DNA from: Alphaproteobacteria bacterium
Lineage (GTDB): Bacteria > Pseudomonadota > Alphaproteobacteria > SHVP01
DNA: 64,000 nt
Direction of reading: 5' to 3'
Assembly (NCBI GenBank): GCA_040216735.1
Contig: JAVJOO010000002.1
Coordinates: 275,118 to 339,117, forward strand
Shown here: positions 36,556-46,277 of the stretch, in pieces
Position numbering within the stretch: the first letter of the stretch is position 1
Layout: each line of letters starts with the position of its first letter
Notes under the pieces: generated by a model
The model's database searches: none
The model's input: only the letters and a program-made list of their open reading frames with translations
Told to the model about the DNA's origin: nothing
Made by a program: the position numbers and the translations under genes

Positions 36556-38136
36556 TCAAAACGTGTGGACGAGCTGGAACCAGCCCCGGTAGTCGTCCGG
36601 GTCTTCGTCCAGCAGTTCGCCTGGAATTTGATTGGCAATACTCTTGCCGACGACACCGCGGAGCGCGGTCGACGACCATGACCAGTTCAGGGCGACGCCG
36701 ACCGATTGCAGCGTATAGCGGCGATCGTCAATGCCCGGCACGATGGTATTGCCGACGAATTCTTTGGCATGGGTCGTAATCGTGCCGATGGTGTAGAAGG
36801 CCGAGACCTGCGCCTGTCCGTTCCAAAGTCGCGAAGGCGCGTTGTAACGCAGGTCGACGTGCAGGCGATGGCCTTCGTCGCCGAGAATCTCACCGCTGTG
36901 GTAGCCGGCGAAATCGTAGGGACCGCCGAAGCTGATCGACTGGCTGCTGTCGAGGCGCTTGCTGGCGATCTGTCCGACGATCTCGACATAGCCTTGCCAG
37001 GGGCCGGTGAGATGTTGAAGACGGGAAGCGCGCCAGGCGAGACGGGCGAAATCCCCGTCGGTGCGAGCCGACTGGGCGTCTTCCTGCCGGTAGGTTTCGT
37101 ACCCGCCAAGGTCGAGGTAGCCCAACGTACCTTCAAGGCGGAATTCGTTCGTGGCGCCGCCGAGAACGCCATCGAGATGGTTGCCATGAAGGATCAGCTG
37201 GGCGCTTTCGACGTAGCGGTCGGTGATCGGCGAAGCGTCGTCCTCGTCCCGCATGTCTTCGCGGCCGGCCTTGGCTTCGCCGAAGAAGTTGGTCCGCCGC
37301 GAGCGTAGGAACGGGTGGTAGAGGTACGCCTGAACTTCATGGGCATTGCCGCGCGGATTGCGCGACTGGTCCGTCCGATAGTCGAGCAGATCGAGCACTA
37401 GGCCCGCGCGTGTGCCGTTGCCCGCGACCGGCAGACTTGCGTCGAGCGACACATAATAAGTGCTCTCGGTCGTCACGCTGGCCGCCACGCTCAGCTTGTC
37501 GCCGCGCTTGAACGGGCTGTTGACGTCCACCAAGGCGCCCGCCCGGTATTGGCCGGTGACGCGGCTGCCGAAGTTGTCGGTATAGGCGGACCCCTCGATC
37601 AGCCTGGAGTCTTCTGGGAAGGATTCGAAGCGGGCTTCGCCCTCGCGTTCGCCGGGATAGAGCGTGTTCTCGGAGCCCTTGATCCCGGGCAGGTCGTTCA
37701 GCAGCAGGATCGCCCGCTCGACACGGCGCGAGGTCAGCGCCTCGCCGGGCTGCAGCGACGACGCCAGGTGATCGCGGATCACGTCGTCCCGCACCCGCTC
37801 GCTCGACCGGCCCAATTCGATACCATCGTCCGCGAGACGTCCCTCCGCCATCCGCAGGACCATGACATTCCGGTCCGGATCGGTGTCCCAGAAGACGCGC
37901 GCTGCGAACGCGCCGGCCTGCCGTAGCTCGGTTTCGAGAGCCTGCGCGGCCTGGATGCACGACGTCGGGTAGGTGCCTGCGGCGACGATCGGCTCGACGA
38001 TGCCGGTAATCCGATCCTCCGCCAGGAGGCCGGCACTCTCGATCAGGCAATCACCAACCTGAATCTCCGCGCCTTGCGCGGCAGGCGCGAACAGAAGCGC
38101 GGTAGCGAAGGGGAATAGCTGAACATACTTTTTCAT
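36556..38136 (-). CDS. TpsB/ShlB-family outer-membrane transporter
   Basis: A 526-residue two-partner-secretion transporter homologue. After a signal peptide (1-22) a POTRA-like domain (about 55-160) includes RRVERAILLLNDLPGIK. The rest is a predicted 16-strand barrel with TpsB-typical SAYTDNFGSRVTGQYRAGA and GDKLSVAASVT segments. The conserved barrel-loop VRGY motif appears as FAGY in GGPYDFAGYHSGEILGDEG, and the protein ends in Phe, as outer-membrane proteins do. These proteins export large TpsA exoproteins, yet none is present; a 277-residue secreted protein follows instead. Confidence 0.87.
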   Translation of the reverse strand: MKKYVQLFPFATALLFAPAAQGAEIQVGDCLIESAGLLAEDRITGIVEPIVAAGTYPTSCIQAAQALETELRQAGAFAARVFWDTDPDRNVMVLRMAEGRLADDGIELGRSSERVRDDVIRDHLASSLQPGEALTSRRVERAILLLNDLPGIKGSENTLYPGEREGEARFESFPEDSRLIEGSAYTDNFGSRVTGQYRAGALVDVNSPFKRGDKLSVAASVTTESTYYVSLDASLPVAGNGTRAGLVLDLLDYRTDQSRNPRGNAHEVQAYLYHPFLRSRRTNFFGEAKAGREDMRDEDDASPITDRYVESAQLILHGNHLDGVLGGATNEFRLEGTLGYLDLGGYETYRQEDAQSARTDGDFARLAWRASRLQHLTGPWQGYVEIVGQIASKRLDSSQSISFGGPYDFAGYHSGEILGDEGHRLHVDLRYNAPSRLWNGQAQVSAFYTIGTITTHAKEFVGNTIVPGIDDRRYTLQSVGVALNWSWSSTALRGVVGKSIANQIPGELLDEDPDDYRGWFQLVHTF

Positions 38137-38623
38137 GCCGAACCAAACCGACCTAACAAAGGGTTCTGTTCTAGAGCCGCTACATGCGCCACTCGATTTC
38201 CGGGCTTTCTAGCCTATCTTGGCGAGATAAAACACCCAATAGACCTGCAATTGAGACCGCTTTGCGCTAGCTCCTAAGGGCGATTGATATCCCCGCCGCC
38301 AGCAACACGGGGGGTTCAAAAGACATTGGAGCAAGTCTATCGACGTTCGCGCCGGAGTTGAAGCCACGCGAGTCACGCCACACGCAGCTAAGACCCGTCC
38401 CTCCCTTAAACAATTGCGGTTCCTGCGCGGCGCGCGGCAAGACCGGCCCAGGTCTCCCCCCTCCCGACCCAGGGGCCCGGTGAAAGACATGCCACGTCCC
38501 ATTGTTGATTGAGACTTTGGCGAGCAGGAATTCGAGATACGAGGATCGAAGACGGTGCTTCTATCAGCCGTCACAGGCTCAGGCGATGTGGAAGCGGGCG
38601 CGGTGCCCCGTTCTATCCCTGAA
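38137..38623. other. Intergenic region, 487 bases, no recognised gene
   Basis: Lies between the TpsB-like gene start and the 3' end of tRNA-Ser. A 121-codon open frame on the minus strand (38209-38574) lacks a signal, motif or good ribosome-binding site and is probably spurious. No copy of the tRNA 3' end, no transposase remnant and no missing half of the VOC gene was found. It presumably holds the tpsB promoter. Confidence 0.5.
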
Positions 38624-38713
38624 TGGCGGAGGGGGTGGGATTCGAACCCACGTTACGGGTTACCGTAAACACGCTTTCCAAGCGTGCGCCTTAAGCCACT
38701 CGGCCACCCCTCC
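38624..38713 (-). tRNA. tRNA-Ser (anticodon GGA)
   Basis: A 90-nt class II tRNA on the minus strand. The acceptor arm GGAGGGG (38707-38713) pairs with CCCCTCC (38628-38634); discriminator G and an encoded CCA follow at 38624-38627. The D-arm TGGCCGAGTGG, the long variable arm and the T-loop GTTCGAATC are present. The anticodon GGA is complementary to 38677-38679 within a CACGC/GCGTG stem. It reads UCC and UCU codons. Confidence 0.97.
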
Positions 38714-38864
38714 GTTTGCGGCGGAATACTAGCCGCCCACGCCCGCGCTTTCCAACGCCGCTATGCGTTTTGTCGCGGAAAATAGCGGGTCGCGACAAAT
38801 CGGTGGTGCCGTGCCGCCGGGCCCTCCATTATTGCCCATCGCGCCATCCCGCGGGGGAGGGAAG

Positions 38865-39176
38865 ATGATCATCGGCCGACTTGTCGCGTGGCTGTGTCTC
38901 GGCGTCGCTGTGTTTTCGCTCGGCTGGGATATCGTCGATTGGATCGGCGCCGGTGCGATCGAGATCGGCGCCCTCGGCGACCAATGGTTCCGCCTCCACA
39001 AAGAAAGTCTCGGGTTGCTCCAAGCGGGGGTCCAGCGCCATTTGTGGCCCTGGCTGTGGGATCCGGTCCTGCAAACCGTGTTGCTGTGGCCGGGATGGCT
39101 CACGTTCGGCGTTCTTGGGCTGGCGCTCCTGCGGCTATTCCGGCGCCGCCACCGACCGCGCCGGTTCAATAGTTGA
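38865..39176 (+). CDS. Small two-helix inner-membrane protein
   Basis: A 103-residue protein with two membrane segments, about 5-22 (LVAWLCLGVAVFSLGWDIV) and 74-93 (LLWPGWLTFGVLGLALLRLF), and a very basic C-terminus that should stay cytoplasmic. The middle contains LQAGVQRHLWPWLWDPVLQ, a Trp-rich stretch that I recall as conserved in small hypothetical proteins next to lepA in other alphaproteobacteria. A GGGAGGGA sequence just before the ATG at 38865 fixes the start; the frame itself opens at 38763. Function is unknown. It is convergent with lepA, 5 bases apart. Confidence 0.75.
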   Translation: MIIGRLVAWLCLGVAVFSLGWDIVDWIGAGAIEIGALGDQWFRLHKESLGLLQAGVQRHLWPWLWDPVLQTVLLWPGWLTFGVLGLALLRLFRRRHRPRRFNS

Positions 39177-39181
39177 TCCGC

Positions 39182-40984
39182 TCAGCTTTCGCCTAGTTTG
39201 AGCGCGGCGATAAACGCCTCTTGCGGAATATCGACCCGGCCGATTGTCCGCATCCGTTTCTTGCCCTTCTTCTGCTTGTCCAGAAGCTTACGCTTGCGCG
39301 ACACGTCGCCGCCGTAGCACTTGGCCAGAACGTCCTTGCGCAGGGCGCTGATCGTTTCGCGCGCGACGACCTTGCCGCCGATCGCGGCTTGGATCGGAAT
39401 CTTGAACATGTGACGGGGAATGAGGTCCTTAAGGCGTTCGCAGATCGATCGGCCGCGGGATTCGGCGTTCTTCCGGTTGACGATCATCGCCAGTGCATCG
39501 ACCGGTTCGGCGTTGACCATGATCGCCATCTTGACCAGGTCGCCCTTTTCGTACCCATCAAGGACGTAGTCGAAACTCGCATAGCCTTTGCTGACCGACT
39601 TCAAACGGTCGTAGAAGTCGAACACGACTTCGTTCAGCGGCAACCGGTAGGTTGCGACCGCCCGCGCGCCGACATAGGTCAAATCGATTTGCACGCCCCG
39701 GCGCTCTTCGCACAGTTTCAAGATCGCGCCCAAGTACTCGTCGGGCAACATGATGGTCGCCCTGATCCACGGCTCTTCGACGAAGTCGATCCGCGACGGA
39801 TCGGGCCAGTCGACCGGATTATGCAGTTCCAGAGTCGTGCCGTTGGTGAGGTGGGCGCGGTAGACGACGCTGGGCGCGGTGGTGATGAGATTGAGGTCGA
39901 ACTCGCGCTCCAACCGCTCTTGAACGATCTCAAGGTGGAGCAAGCCGAGGAAGCCGCAGCGAAAACCGAAACCGAGGGCCGGCGAGGATTCCTGTTCGAA
40001 GTGAAACGAGGAATCGTTCAACCGCAACCGCGCAAGGCTTTCTCGCAAGGTCGGAAATTCGTTTGCCTCGACTGGAAAGAGACCGCAGAAAACCACGGGC
40101 ACGCTGGCCTGAAAGCCGGCCAGCGCTTTGGCCGTTGGGCGCCGGGCTTCGGTCAAGGTATCGCCGACGTTGGTATCGGCGACCTCTTTGATGCCGGCGG
40201 TGATGAAGCCCATTTCGCCGGGGCCAAGTTCGTCGACAGTCATTGCCGCGGGCGAGAAAAAACCCACCCGTTCGACCGTATGCTCCGAGCCGGTCGCCAT
40301 CATCCGGACCTTCATGCCCTTTTTCAGCCGGCCGTCGTAGATGCGCATGAGAATGACAACGCCAAGATAGGCGTCGTACCAGGAGTCGACGAGAAGCGCC
40401 TTAAGCGGCGCTTCGGCGTCGCCCTGGGGAGCCGGCAGGCGCGTCACCAACGCTTCTAGAACTTCGTCGATGCCTTGGCCGGTCTTGGCCGAAACCTCGA
40501 TCGCATCGCTGGCGTCGAGACCGATAACATCTTCGATCTGTTGCCGAATGCGCGCCGGTTCGGCGGCCGGCAAATCGATCTTGTTGAGAACCACGATAAT
40601 CTCGTGATTGACGTCGATCGCTTTGTAGACGTTCGCCAGCGTTTGCGCTTCAACCCCTTGGCTCGCATCGACCAAAAGAAGCGAGCCCTCGCATGCCGAC
40701 AAACTCCGGCTGACTTCGTAGGCGAAGTCGACATGGCCCGGCGTGTCCATCAGGTTGAGTTCGAAGACCTCGCCGTTCGCCGCGGTGTATTGCAGACGCA
40801 CCGTCTGCGCCTTGATGGTAATGCCGCGCTCGCGTTCGATATCCATCGAATCGAGCAACTGCGCCTTCATGTTGCGGGCATCGACGCCGCCGCAACGCTC
40901 GATCAAACGATCCGCGAGGGTCGACTTGCCATGGTCGATATGGGCGATAATGGCAAAATTTCTGATGTGGGCGAGATCGGTCAT
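39182..40984 (-). CDS. lepA: Elongation factor 4 (LepA)
   Basis: A translational GTPase that back-translocates or helps ribosome assembly under stress. In the 600-residue protein G1 is AHIDHGKS (14-21), G3 is DTPGH (about 79-83) and G4 is NKID (about 132). Then come domain II, EF-G-like domains III and V, and the LepA-specific C-terminal domain, including [19 protein letters not shown] and a KKGKKRMR segment. It lies 25 bases downstream of pheT and may be cotranscribed with it. Confidence 0.97.
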   Translation of the reverse strand: MTDLAHIRNFAIIAHIDHGKSTLADRLIERCGGVDARNMKAQLLDSMDIERERGITIKAQTVRLQYTAANGEVFELNLMDTPGHVDFAYEVSRSLSACEGSLLLVDASQGVEAQTLANVYKAIDVNHEIIVVLNKIDLPAAEPARIRQQIEDVIGLDASDAIEVSAKTGQGIDEVLEALVTRLPAPQGDAEAPLKALLVDSWYDAYLGVVILMRIYDGRLKKGMKVRMMATGSEHTVERVGFFSPAAMTVDELGPGEMGFITAGIKEVADTNVGDTLTEARRPTAKALAGFQASVPVVFCGLFPVEANEFPTLRESLARLRLNDSSFHFEQESSPALGFGFRCGFLGLLHLEIVQERLEREFDLNLITTAPSVVYRAHLTNGTTLELHNPVDWPDPSRIDFVEEPWIRATIMLPDEYLGAILKLCEERRGVQIDLTYVGARAVATYRLPLNEVVFDFYDRLKSVSKGYASFDYVLDGYEKGDLVKMAIMVNAEPVDALAMIVNRKNAESRGRSICERLKDLIPRHMFKIPIQAAIGGKVVARETISALRKDVLAKCYGGDVSRKRKLLDKQKKGKKRMRTIGRVDIPQEAFIAALKLGES

Positions 40985-41009
40985 CGGGGGGCTCTGGGGC
41001 GGATTTCGA

Positions 41010-43418
41010 TCACTGGCCCCTCAACGTTGCGCCGGTCGACTTCTCGACGCCGGCAATGATTCGTTTGGCGACCGCATCGATTTCGGCTTCGGTCAACGTG
41101 TGGTCGTCGGGCTGGAGGACGACGCGGATACCGACCGACTTCACGCCAGCGCCCAGAGACTCACCGGCAAAGACATCGAAAACCGCGGCTTCGGCAATCA
41201 ACTTCTTGTCGGCGCCGACGGCTGCTGCAACCAAGTCGATGGACGGGACAGCTTCCGCGACAATAAACGCAAAATCGCGCTCGATCGGTTGCAACGCGTG
41301 GAGGTTAAGCGCACCGCGATTGGTCGCGTTTTCGCGGCGGCGTTTCGGCACCGATTCCAGATAGACCTCGAAGGCGACGCAGGGGCCGTCGCAATCCAGA
41401 TGTTCGAGAATCTTGGGATGCACCTCGCCAAAGGCGGCAAGGATCGTCTTGGGGCCTAGCCGCAACGTGCCCGACCGCCCGGGGTGATACCACGGCGCCG
41501 CTTCGGGATGCACGGCGAGCTTGTCAGTCGGAACCCCTGCCTCGCCGAGGACCGCCAGGGCATCGGCCTTGGCATCGAACGGGTCAACCGGACGGACAGT
41601 GCCGTGCCAATTGCGCGGCACGGCGTTGCCGCGCCGGACGCCGGACGCCACCGTACTCTGACCTTGGGGAGAACCGTCGCTGTACTGCGGCCCGACCTCG
41701 AACAGGCCGATGTCCGGGAACCCACGATCGACGTTGCGCGCCACGGCCGCGATCAGGTTGGGCAAGATGCTTGGGCGCATAACATCAAGATCGGCGCTGA
41801 TCGGGTTGACGAGCGTTAGCGCGGATGTCGCCCCGCCGAAATGGGCCGCCAATCGGCTTGGCATGAACGACCACGTCACACATTCGTTCAGACCCCGCGC
41901 CGCAAGAACCCGGCGGGCGAACAAGCGGTGTCGTTGCGGGCCGCTCAAAGCCGGGCGCGTCACGGCGCGCTTCTTCTCCAAGGGGACGATCGGAATATTG
42001 TCGTAGCCGACGATGCGAGCGACCTCTTCGACCAAGTCGGCCTCGCCGTCGATGTCCCGGCGCCAAGAGGGAATATCGATGGCAAGCCCGCCACTCTCCG
42101 GCGTAACACCGAAACCGAGGGCCTTGAGAATGCGGACGCTTTCATCTTCGGTGACGTCGATCCCGGCGAGGTGATGGACCCGCGCCGGGCGAAACGAGAT
42201 TTGGCGACGCCACGCGGGCACTTCGCCGGCAACGACGGGATCGCTCGCCTCGCCGCCGCACAGATCGACGATCATCTTGGTCGCAAGTTCCATACCCGAA
42301 TGGACCGCATCGGGGTCGACGCCCCGTTCGAAACGATAGCGTGCATCGCTGATCAAGCCATGCTTTCTACCGGTCATCGCCGTGCGGATGGGATCGAAGA
42401 GCGCGGCCTCGACAAAGACATTCGTCGTTTCAGGCGTGCATCCCGAGGACTCGCCGCCGATGATGCCGCCGAGCGCCAGCGGTCCGTCGTCGTCGGCAAT
42501 GACGGTCACGTGGTCGTCGAGTTCGTATTCCCGCCCGTCCAAGGCCAGAAGTTTTTCGCCGGGCCGAGACAAACGCACATGAATGCCCCCGGCGACCGTG
42601 TCGGCGTCGAACACGTGGAGCGGACGGCCACGATCGAAGGTGATGAAATTGGTGATGTCGACGAGCGCCGAAATGGGCCGCAGCCCGATCGCACGGAGCC
42701 GGGCCTGGAGCCACTGCGGGCTCGGACCGTTCTTGACGTTGCGAATGTAGCGGCCCACGAAAAGCGGACAAGCGTCGCCGTCACCGTTCAGTCGGCGCTC
42801 GACGCCGACCGGACTAGGATACGACGCCGCGGTAGCCGCAGGTTCGGTCGACACGACCCGCCCTAACCCTGCAGCGGCGAGATCGCGGGCGATGCCTGCC
42901 ACGCCGAGGCAGTCCTGGCGATTCGGCGTAATCGCAATTTCGATGACCGGATCGATCAGACCCGCAAACGCGGCGTAGGGCGCGCCAATTGGGGCATCTT
43001 CCGGAAGGTCGACAATCCCTTCATGCTCGTCCGAGATGCCCAATTCCCGCGCCGAGCACAACATGCCGTTGCTTTCCACCCCGCGGATTTTCGTTTTCTT
43101 GAGGTGAAGGCCGGTCCCCGGCACCGTCGCGCCAGCCGGGGCAAAAACGCCCTTCATGCCGGCCCGCGCATTGGGCGCACCGCAAACGACCTGCACCGGT
43201 GCGCCCGCGCCCGTATCGACCTGGCACACCTGCAACTTGTCGGCGTCGGGGTGAGCGGCGCATTCGGTAACCTCGGCAATCACAAAGGCGGCGAGGGCCT
43301 CACCGGGGTCGACAACATCCTCGACCTCCAATCCGATTGCCGTCAGCTTCCCAACGACATCGACGAGCGTCGCATCGGTCTCGAGGTGTTCTTTCAGCCA
43401 ACCCAGGGTGAACTTCAT
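41010..43418 (-). CDS. pheT: Phenylalanyl-tRNA synthetase beta subunit
   Basis: The non-catalytic subunit of the alpha2-beta2 enzyme charging tRNA-Phe; its B3/B4 domain edits Tyr-tRNA-Phe. The 802-residue protein shows the N-terminal B1 region ([12 protein letters not shown]), the EMAP-like tRNA-binding domain (about 40-150, [18 protein letters not shown]), the B3/B4 editing domain (about 205-385), B5 (about 400-475), the synthetase-like core, and the C-terminal ferredoxin-fold anticodon-binding domain (about 705-800). It overlaps pheS by 4 bases. Confidence 0.97.
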   Translation of the reverse strand: MKFTLGWLKEHLETDATLVDVVGKLTAIGLEVEDVVDPGEALAAFVIAEVTECAAHPDADKLQVCQVDTGAGAPVQVVCGAPNARAGMKGVFAPAGATVPGTGLHLKKTKIRGVESNGMLCSARELGISDEHEGIVDLPEDAPIGAPYAAFAGLIDPVIEIAITPNRQDCLGVAGIARDLAAAGLGRVVSTEPAATAASYPSPVGVERRLNGDGDACPLFVGRYIRNVKNGPSPQWLQARLRAIGLRPISALVDITNFITFDRGRPLHVFDADTVAGGIHVRLSRPGEKLLALDGREYELDDHVTVIADDDGPLALGGIIGGESSGCTPETTNVFVEAALFDPIRTAMTGRKHGLISDARYRFERGVDPDAVHSGMELATKMIVDLCGGEASDPVVAGEVPAWRRQISFRPARVHHLAGIDVTEDESVRILKALGFGVTPESGGLAIDIPSWRRDIDGEADLVEEVARIVGYDNIPIVPLEKKRAVTRPALSGPQRHRLFARRVLAARGLNECVTWSFMPSRLAAHFGGATSALTLVNPISADLDVMRPSILPNLIAAVARNVDRGFPDIGLFEVGPQYSDGSPQGQSTVASGVRRGNAVPRNWHGTVRPVDPFDAKADALAVLGEAGVPTDKLAVHPEAAPWYHPGRSGTLRLGPKTILAAFGEVHPKILEHLDCDGPCVAFEVYLESVPKRRRENATNRGALNLHALQPIERDFAFIVAEAVPSIDLVAAAVGADKKLIAEAAVFDVFAGESLGAGVKSVGIRVVLQPDDHTLTEAEIDAVAKRIIAGVEKSTGATLRGQ

Positions 43419-44497
43419 CGCGCCAATCCCCCGGCCAGGGTCGGCACGTCGAATGCACTAAAGCCGTAGTGGCGCAGCCAGCGAAGGTCCGAATCGAAGA
43501 ACGCGCGAAGGTCCGGGATGCCGTACTTGAGCATCGCAATGCGATCGATACCGACGCCAAAGGCAAAACCTTGGTACTCGGTCGAATCGATCCCGCAGTT
43601 CTCCAGGACACGCGGATTGACCATCCCGCAGCCAAGGATTTCCAACCAGTCGTCGCCGGCGCCGATCCGCAATTCGCCGTCCGAGCGTGAACAGCCGATA
43701 TCCATCTCCGCACTGGGTTCGGTGAACGGGAAATAACTCGGTCGGAAGCGGTAGGGGAGATCGTCGACATCGAAGAACGCCCGGGCGAACTCGATCAGAC
43801 AACCCTTCAGGTGGCCCATATGGGTGGTGCGGTCGATCACCAACCCTTCCACTTGATGGAACATCGGGGTGTGGGTCATGTCCGAGTCCGACCGATAGGT
43901 GCGGCCGGGCACGATGATCCGGTGGGGCGGCGGGCGCGACATCATCGTGCGAATCTGCACCGTCGAGGTATGGGTTCGGAGCAATTTCTGGGCGCCGGAG
44001 TCGTCGGGAGCGAGATAGAACGTGTCGTGCATCTGCCGCGCCGGATGCTCGGGCGGCATGTTGAGCGCGGTGAAATTATGAAAGTCGTCCTCGACATCGG
44101 GGCCTTCGGCCAACTCGAACCCCATGTCGGCAAAGATCGCGATCAGCTCCTCGGTCACTTGGCTCACGGGATGGACCGTGCCCGACTGTTCCGGGCGCAC
44201 CGGCAACGACAGATCGACGCTCTCCTGCCTCAGGCGGACCTCGAGATGCGCCGCCTCCAGACCGGTTCGGCGCGTCTCGATAGCCGCCGAGATGCGCGCT
44301 TTGAGGCCGTTCAGCAGCGGCCCCGCGGTGCGCCGCTCGTCCGGCGCCATCGCGCCCAGCGCCTTCATCATTTCGGTGATTTGGCCCTTGCGGCCAAGCG
44401 CGCGTACGCGCACCTCTTCGAGCGCATCGAGGCCGTCGGCGGCCTGGACGGCGGCGATCAACGCGGATTCGATTTCTGTCGGGTCTTGCATAGTCAT
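43415..44497 (-). CDS. pheS: Phenylalanyl-tRNA synthetase alpha subunit
   Basis: The catalytic class II synthetase subunit. With the ATG at 44497 it has 360 residues; a GTG at 44500 and an ATG at 44491 are alternatives. An N-terminal coiled coil (1-90) is followed by the catalytic core with motif 2-like [10 protein letters not shown] and [19 protein letters not shown]. Motif 3 is near [19 protein letters not shown]. It overlaps pheT and follows rplT after 54 bases, in the common rpmI-rplT-pheS-pheT order. No attenuator leader peptide is seen before it. Confidence 0.97.
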   Translation of the reverse strand: MTMQDPTEIESALIAAVQAADGLDALEEVRVRALGRKGQITEMMKALGAMAPDERRTAGPLLNGLKARISAAIETRRTGLEAAHLEVRLRQESVDLSLPVRPEQSGTVHPVSQVTEELIAIFADMGFELAEGPDVEDDFHNFTALNMPPEHPARQMHDTFYLAPDDSGAQKLLRTHTSTVQIRTMMSRPPPHRIIVPGRTYRSDSDMTHTPMFHQVEGLVIDRTTHMGHLKGCLIEFARAFFDVDDLPYRFRPSYFPFTEPSAEMDIGCSRSDGELRIGAGDDWLEILGCGMVNPRVLENCGIDSTEYQGFAFGVGIDRIAMLKYGIPDLRAFFDSDLRWLRHYGFSAFDVPTLAGGLAR

Positions 44498-44551
44498 CAC
44501 TAGAGGGTTCCCTGTTGGGCCCTTCGAGAGTGACTTTCCGAGAGGGCCGTT

Positions 44552-44938
44552 TTAGGCCGTCGCGTCAGCCTTTTCCGGTGCGGTAGCGAGGGCGGATTGC
44601 GCCGCTTCGACAAGTTTGCCGAAGGCCCCGGGCTCTTTGACGGCGAGATCGGCCAGCACCTTGCGATCGACCTCGACGCCCGCGAGCTTGAGGCCGTTGA
44701 TAAATCGCCCGTAGGTCAGACCGTGCTCGCGCGCGGCGGCGTTGATGCGCTGGATCCAAAGTGCGCGAAATTCGCGCTTCCGGACGCGCCGGTCGCGGTA
44801 CGCGTACTGAAGGCTCTTCTCGACCTTCTCGATCGCAACGCGAAAAGAACTCTTATTACGACCGCGGAAACCTTTCGCGGCCTTGATAACCTTGCGGTGA
44901 CGGGCGTGCGACGTAACGCCCCGTTTTGCGCGTGCCAT
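44552..44938 (-). CDS. rplT: 50S ribosomal protein L20
   Basis: A 23S rRNA-binding assembly protein of the large subunit, 128 residues. The basic N-terminal arm [19 protein letters not shown] and the conserved [20 protein letters not shown] are diagnostic. The C-terminal tail is slightly longer than in E. coli and Ala-rich. rpmI lies 9 bases upstream. In E. coli L20 represses this operon; no L20-binding pseudoknot can be judged here by eye. Confidence 0.97.
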   Translation of the reverse strand: MARAKRGVTSHARHRKVIKAAKGFRGRNKSSFRVAIEKVEKSLQYAYRDRRVRKREFRALWIQRINAAAREHGLTYGRFINGLKLAGVEVDRKVLADLAVKEPGAFGKLVEAAQSALATAPEKADATA

Positions 44939-44947
44939 TGAACTGCC

Positions 44948-45145
44948 CTAACCGTATGGAATGAAGCGTTTGACGATCTTCGCGTCTGGTGCGCTCAAGA
45001 TCGACGTCCCGCGCTGTTCGCGGATTTGCTTGTTGGTCCGCTTGATCATGCCGTGCTGTTTGTTGGCCTGATTGCCGCGGACTTTGCCCGTACCGGTAAG
45101 GCTGAAGCGCTTTTTGGCGCTGCTTTTCGACTTTAGCTTGGGCAT
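44948..45145 (-). CDS. rpmI: 50S ribosomal protein L35
   Basis: A small basic large-subunit protein, 65 residues, starting [14 protein letters not shown]. The start at 45145 has AGGAAG upstream; the longer open frame to 45250 is not part of the protein. rplT follows after 9 bases. Unusually, infC is not directly upstream: a metal-efflux gene pair on the opposite strand separates them, so rpmI must have its own promoter in the 179 bases before arsR. Confidence 0.97.
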   Translation of the reverse strand: MPKLKSKSSAKKRFSLTGTGKVRGNQANKQHGMIKRTNKQIREQRGTSILSAPDAKIVKRFIPYG

Positions 45146-45292
45146 TTGCTTCCTTTCAAATCGCGCTGAAGCTTTTCGGCGGATAGGCATGCCCTTTCGG
45201 CCCGGCCACCTTGAGGCGGGGGTTATAGCGGCCCGGTGGGCGCAAAACAAGGGTCCCGCGCGTCACGCCGCGCACCCAAAATAGTTAACTTG

Positions 45293-45318
45293 AATATATG
45301 AACACCTATTGATATATA
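45293..45318. promoter_or_regulatory. Predicted ArsR/SmtB-type operator (12-2-12)
   Basis: The imperfect palindrome AATATATGAACA - CC - TATTGATATATA has 9 of 12 positions symmetric. It matches the 12-2-12 architecture of SmtB/CzrA operators, including the TGAACA half-site core. It lies 6 bases before the arsR start codon and would cover a -10-like TATATG, so binding should block the arsR-CDF promoter and release it when metal is present. The very short distance to the ATG suggests a leaderless transcript. Confidence 0.55.
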
Positions 45319-45324
45319 GGCCAT

Positions 45325-45624
45325 ATGGACGATCTAACGGAACTCGCGGAGGTCTTCCGCCTCCTGGGCGACCCGAGCCGCCTGCGCATCCTTCTAGAGT
45401 GCCGCAAGGGGCCGATACCCGTTGGCGACATCGCCCAGGCGACCGGGCTGTCGCCCTCGTTGGTCAGCCATCATCTCCGCCTCCTGCGCGCGACGCGGAT
45501 CGTTAGCGGCGACCGCAAGGGTCGGCTTGTCCTGTACACCTTGGCCGACCACCATATCGACCGCGTCCTCACCGACATGCTGGAGCATCTATCCGAGCCC
45601 GACACCACCGACGAGAAGCGCTAG
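45325..45624 (+). CDS. ArsR/SmtB-family metal-responsive repressor
   Basis: A 99-residue winged-helix repressor. The recognition helix region is IAQATGLSPSLVSHHLRLL (about 37-55). The last helix carries D-x-H-x10-H-x2-E in ADHHIDRVLTDMLEHLSE, exactly the spacing of the alpha-5 zinc site of SmtB (Asp, His, His, Glu). There is no CxC motif of the alpha-3 site. Zn(II), Co(II) or Ni(II) is therefore the expected inducer, from established family knowledge. Its stop is directly followed by the ATG of the CDF gene (TAGATG). Confidence 0.92.
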   Translation: MDDLTELAEVFRLLGDPSRLRILLECRKGPIPVGDIAQATGLSPSLVSHHLRLLRATRIVSGDRKGRLVLYTLADHHIDRVLTDMLEHLSEPDTTDEKR

Positions 45625-46251
45625 ATGCCCGGTTGTACGCACCACCACCCAACGCCACCCGCCATCGATTCCCGCTACCGCCAGGCGCTCATCGCGGTTC
45701 TCGTCATCAATGCCGCCATGTTCGCGGTCGAAGGGACGGCTGGGCTGGTTGGCGGCTCGGTCGCGCTTCAGGCGGACGCGCTCGACTTCCTGGGCGACGC
45801 GGCAACCTATGCGCTGAGTTTGGCCGTCCTCGGCTTCGCCTTGCGCTGGCGCGCCTCCGCCGCGTTGCTCAAAGGCGCAACGATGGCGCTCTTCGGTGCC
45901 TGGGTTGTGGGGGCCTCAATCCATCACGCGCTGATCGAGACGGTCCCTTCGGCACCGATGATGAGCGGTATCGGCGTCGCTGCCTTGGTTGCAAACGTCA
46001 CCAGCGCCGTCATCCTGTTTCGTTTTCGATCAGGCGATTCGAACCGCCGCTCGGTCTGGCTGTGCACCCGCAACGATGCCATCGGCAACGTCGCGGTGAT
46101 CGCGGCAGGCGCTGCTGTTTTCCTGACAAACAGCGGTTGGCCGGACGTCGTGGTCGGCTTGGTCATGGGCGGTCTGGCGCTGCAAAGCGCCTATCTGGTG
46201 ATCGCCCAAGCCAACCAAGAACTGAAGGCCGTGCGCCTCGGTCTGGAATGA
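45625..46251 (+). CDS. Short cation diffusion facilitator-like transporter
   Basis: A 208-residue protein with about six membrane segments and a His-containing start (MPGCTHHHP). Transmembrane segment 2 has ADALDFLGDA with a D-x3-D pair, as in CDF transport sites. In TM5 the usual H-x3-D appears as C-x3-D in LCTRNDAIGN. The cytoplasmic C-terminal domain of typical CDFs is absent. It presumably exports the metal sensed by the ArsR encoded immediately upstream. The metal specificity is unknown, and the Cys ligand argues against assuming zinc. Confidence 0.87.
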   Translation: MPGCTHHHPTPPAIDSRYRQALIAVLVINAAMFAVEGTAGLVGGSVALQADALDFLGDAATYALSLAVLGFALRWRASAALLKGATMALFGAWVVGASIHHALIETVPSAPMMSGIGVAALVANVTSAVILFRFRSGDSNRRSVWLCTRNDAIGNVAVIAAGAAVFLTNSGWPDVVVGLVMGGLALQSAYLVIAQANQELKAVRLGLE

Positions 46252-46277
46252 CGCAAGGGACAGCGGCCTGACACCGA

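Noticed and set aside
38209-38574. 121-codon open frame on the minus strand upstream of tRNA-Ser
   Set aside because: No signal peptide, motif or plausible ribosome-binding site; the residue composition looks random.
35700-38713. Integration at tRNA-Ser with a direct-repeat att site
   Set aside because: No copy of the tRNA 3' end was found near the other boundary at 35.7 kb, and no integrase is present, so site-specific integration is not supported.
39221-40459. 412-codon open frame antisense to lepA
   Set aside because: It mirrors a strongly conserved lepA, has no recognisable domain and no ribosome-binding site; long antisense frames are common in GC-rich DNA. The same holds for 8056-8850, 18863-20080, 22329-23603 and 41841-42866.
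44498-44551. Attenuator leader peptide before pheS
   Set aside because: A possible hairpin is present, but there is no Phe-rich short open frame and no T tract, so attenuation is not supported.
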